Positions 4,590-5,826 of a stretch of DNA of 5,826 bases are shown here, piece by piece (the stretch's first letter is position 1; every line of letters begins with the position of its first letter). A program made the position numbers and the translations under genes. The notes under the pieces are model-generated. The model was not told where the DNA came from and made no database searches. It saw only the letters and a list, made by a program, of their open reading frames with translations. Source of the stretch: Chloroflexota bacterium (lineage in GTDB: Bacteria; Chloroflexota; Dehalococcoidia; DSTF01; RBG-16-68-14); assembly GCA_022573935.1 (NCBI GenBank), contig JACZTE010000073.1:1-5826 (forward strand), read 5' to 3'.

Positions 4590-5786
4590 ATGGTCGATTT
4601 CTCCCTCTCGCCCGAAATCAAGGAGCTCCGTCAGAAGACCACCGACTTCATGGAGGAGCAGATCTACCCGAACGAATCCATCTTCCACGAGGGCGGGGCT
4701 GAGGCCGAGGAGCTGATGAAGGAGCTCCAGGCGAAGACGAAGGCGATGGGCATGTGGGCGCCCCACCTTCCTGCGGAGGCGGACGGCATGGACATCGGCT
4801 TCCTGGCATATGCCTACATCAACGAGATCCTGGGCCGCAGCCCGTACGCTCCTCGCGCGTTCGGTGCGCAGGCGCCCGACTCCGGCAACGCCGAGATCCT
4901 CCACCAGTTCGGCACGCCGGAGCAGAAGGAGCGCTGGCTCAAGCCGCTCGTCGCCGGCGAAATCCGCTCCTGCTTCTCGATGACCGAACCCGAAGTCTCC
5001 GGCGCTGACCCGACGGGGCTACGGACCCGCGCCGTCCGCGACGGCGACGAGTGGGTGATCGATGGCCACAAGTGGTTCACCAGCGGCGCTATCGGCGCCA
5101 GCTTCGCCATCGTCATGTGCGTGAGCGATCCGGACGCCGAGCCCCACAGTCGCATGAGCCAGATCATCGTCCCCACCGATACACCGGGCTTCGAGATCGT
5201 GCGGCCGATACCGGTGATGGGCGAGACGAGGGGCGCGCACTGCGAGATTCGCTACACCGACTGCCGCGTGCCCGTTACCAACACGCTCGGCGAGCCCGGC
5301 GACGGTTTTCGCATCGCCCAGAAGCGGCTCGGGCCCGGCCGCATCCACCACTGCATGCGCTGGCTGGGCCAGTCGCAGCGCGCCTTCGAGCTGATGTGCC
5401 GGCGAGCGCTCTCCCGCGAAGCCTTCGGCAGCACCCTGGCCGAGAAGCAGACGATCCAGAACTGGATCGCCGATTCAGCCGCCGAGATCCAGGCGGCCCG
5501 CCTCCTTACCATGCACGCCGCCCACAAGGTCGATCAGGGCAGCGAGGCGCGCGTGGAGATCTCGATTATCAAGTTCTGGGGCGCGAAGGTGCTCCACGAC
5601 GTCATCGACCGGGCGATCCAGGTGCACGGCGCCCTCGGCGTCTCCGGCGACACGCCGCTCGAGTCGATGTACCGCGAGGCGCGCGCCGCCCGCATCTACG
5701 ACGGCCCGGACGAGGTGCACCGCATGGTGGTGGCGCGTCGCATCCTGCGCGTGTTCAAGGACGGCGCTACCTGGGACTTCGAGTAG
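4590..5786 (+). CDS. Acyl-CoA dehydrogenase, ACAD10/11-like subgroup
   Basis: A complete 398-residue FAD enzyme that introduces the alpha-beta double bond into acyl-CoA in beta-oxidation-type pathways, passing electrons to electron-transfer flavoprotein. The N-terminal helical domain (1-120) carries APDSGNAEIL (95-104) and FGTPEQKERWLKPL (107-120). The central beta domain has the flavin-contacting FSMTEPEVSGAD (129-140) and GHKWFTSGA (159-167). The C-terminal helical domain has SREAFGSTLAEKQTIQ (275-290), QVHGALGVSGDTPL (344-357) and RIYDGPDEVH (368-377). The family's usual catalytic Glu in YEGTSxIQ is Asp here (D371, YDGPDEVH), as in ACAD10/11 proteins, which in animals are linked to long-chain or 4-hydroxy acyl-CoA; the substrate here is unknown. 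The start is supported by GAGGTG (4579-4584, 5-nt gap). Codon use is strongly GC-rich, more so than the SDR gene upstream. No partner ETF gene is in the window. Confidence 0.95.
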   Translation: MVDFSLSPEIKELRQKTTDFMEEQIYPNESIFHEGGAEAEELMKELQAKTKAMGMWAPHLPAEADGMDIGFLAYAYINEILGRSPYAPRAFGAQAPDSGNAEILHQFGTPEQKERWLKPLVAGEIRSCFSMTEPEVSGADPTGLRTRAVRDGDEWVIDGHKWFTSGAIGASFAIVMCVSDPDAEPHSRMSQIIVPTDTPGFEIVRPIPVMGETRGAHCEIRYTDCRVPVTNTLGEPGDGFRIAQKRLGPGRIHHCMRWLGQSQRAFELMCRRALSREAFGSTLAEKQTIQNWIADSAAEIQAARLLTMHAAHKVDQGSEARVEISIIKFWGAKVLHDVIDRAIQVHGALGVSGDTPLESMYREARAARIYDGPDEVHRMVVARRILRVFKDGATWDFE

Positions 5787-5826
5787 TCAGGCGTCGCGCC
5801 GAGGTGTGGGGCTGGCCAGACCGTCG

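Overview
The window is GC-rich bacterial DNA. A Chloroflexota-like host is the best guess. The evidence is a Thr-Pro-rich surface stalk built from VTPTATP repeats, a DUF192 gene beside it, an ACAD10/11-type acyl-CoA dehydrogenase, and extended -10 promoters of the form TGG-TAnAnT. This is inference from style; no ribosomal or other phylogenetic marker is present.

Layout. (1) 1-869, plus strand: the 3' end of a repeat-rich wall- or membrane-anchored protein, then a small DUF192 gene 41 bp downstream, probably co-transcribed. (2) 870-1874: about 1 kb without an intact gene. It holds a truncated tRNA-Gly(UCC)-like 5' half on the minus strand, a frame-broken coding remnant on the minus strand (1271-1714) whose C-terminal part resembles an alpha/beta hydrolase, and several hairpins. 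(3) 1875-3074, minus strand: a complete DEAD-box RNA helicase with a TTG start, a Shine-Dalgarno sequence and a recognisable promoter. (4) 3075-3539: the divergent intergenic region. It contains the helicase leader, a minus-strand 48-codon remnant resembling the FAD-binding N-terminus of a phytoene-desaturase-like oxidoreductase, and the promoter of the next gene. (5) 3540-4406, plus strand: a complete short-chain dehydrogenase/reductase. (6) 4590-5786, plus strand: a complete acyl-CoA dehydrogenase with its own extended -10 promoter.

The intact genes do not form one pathway. The SDR and the acyl-CoA dehydrogenase each have their own promoter and may both act on lipid or alcohol/ketone substrates. 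The helicase is a housekeeping or cold-adaptation type gene. I found no defence system, CRISPR array, IS element or clear new multi-gene system. The most unusual content is the relic DNA between the intact genes: a half tRNA and two decayed protein genes, none of which appears as a normal long ORF.
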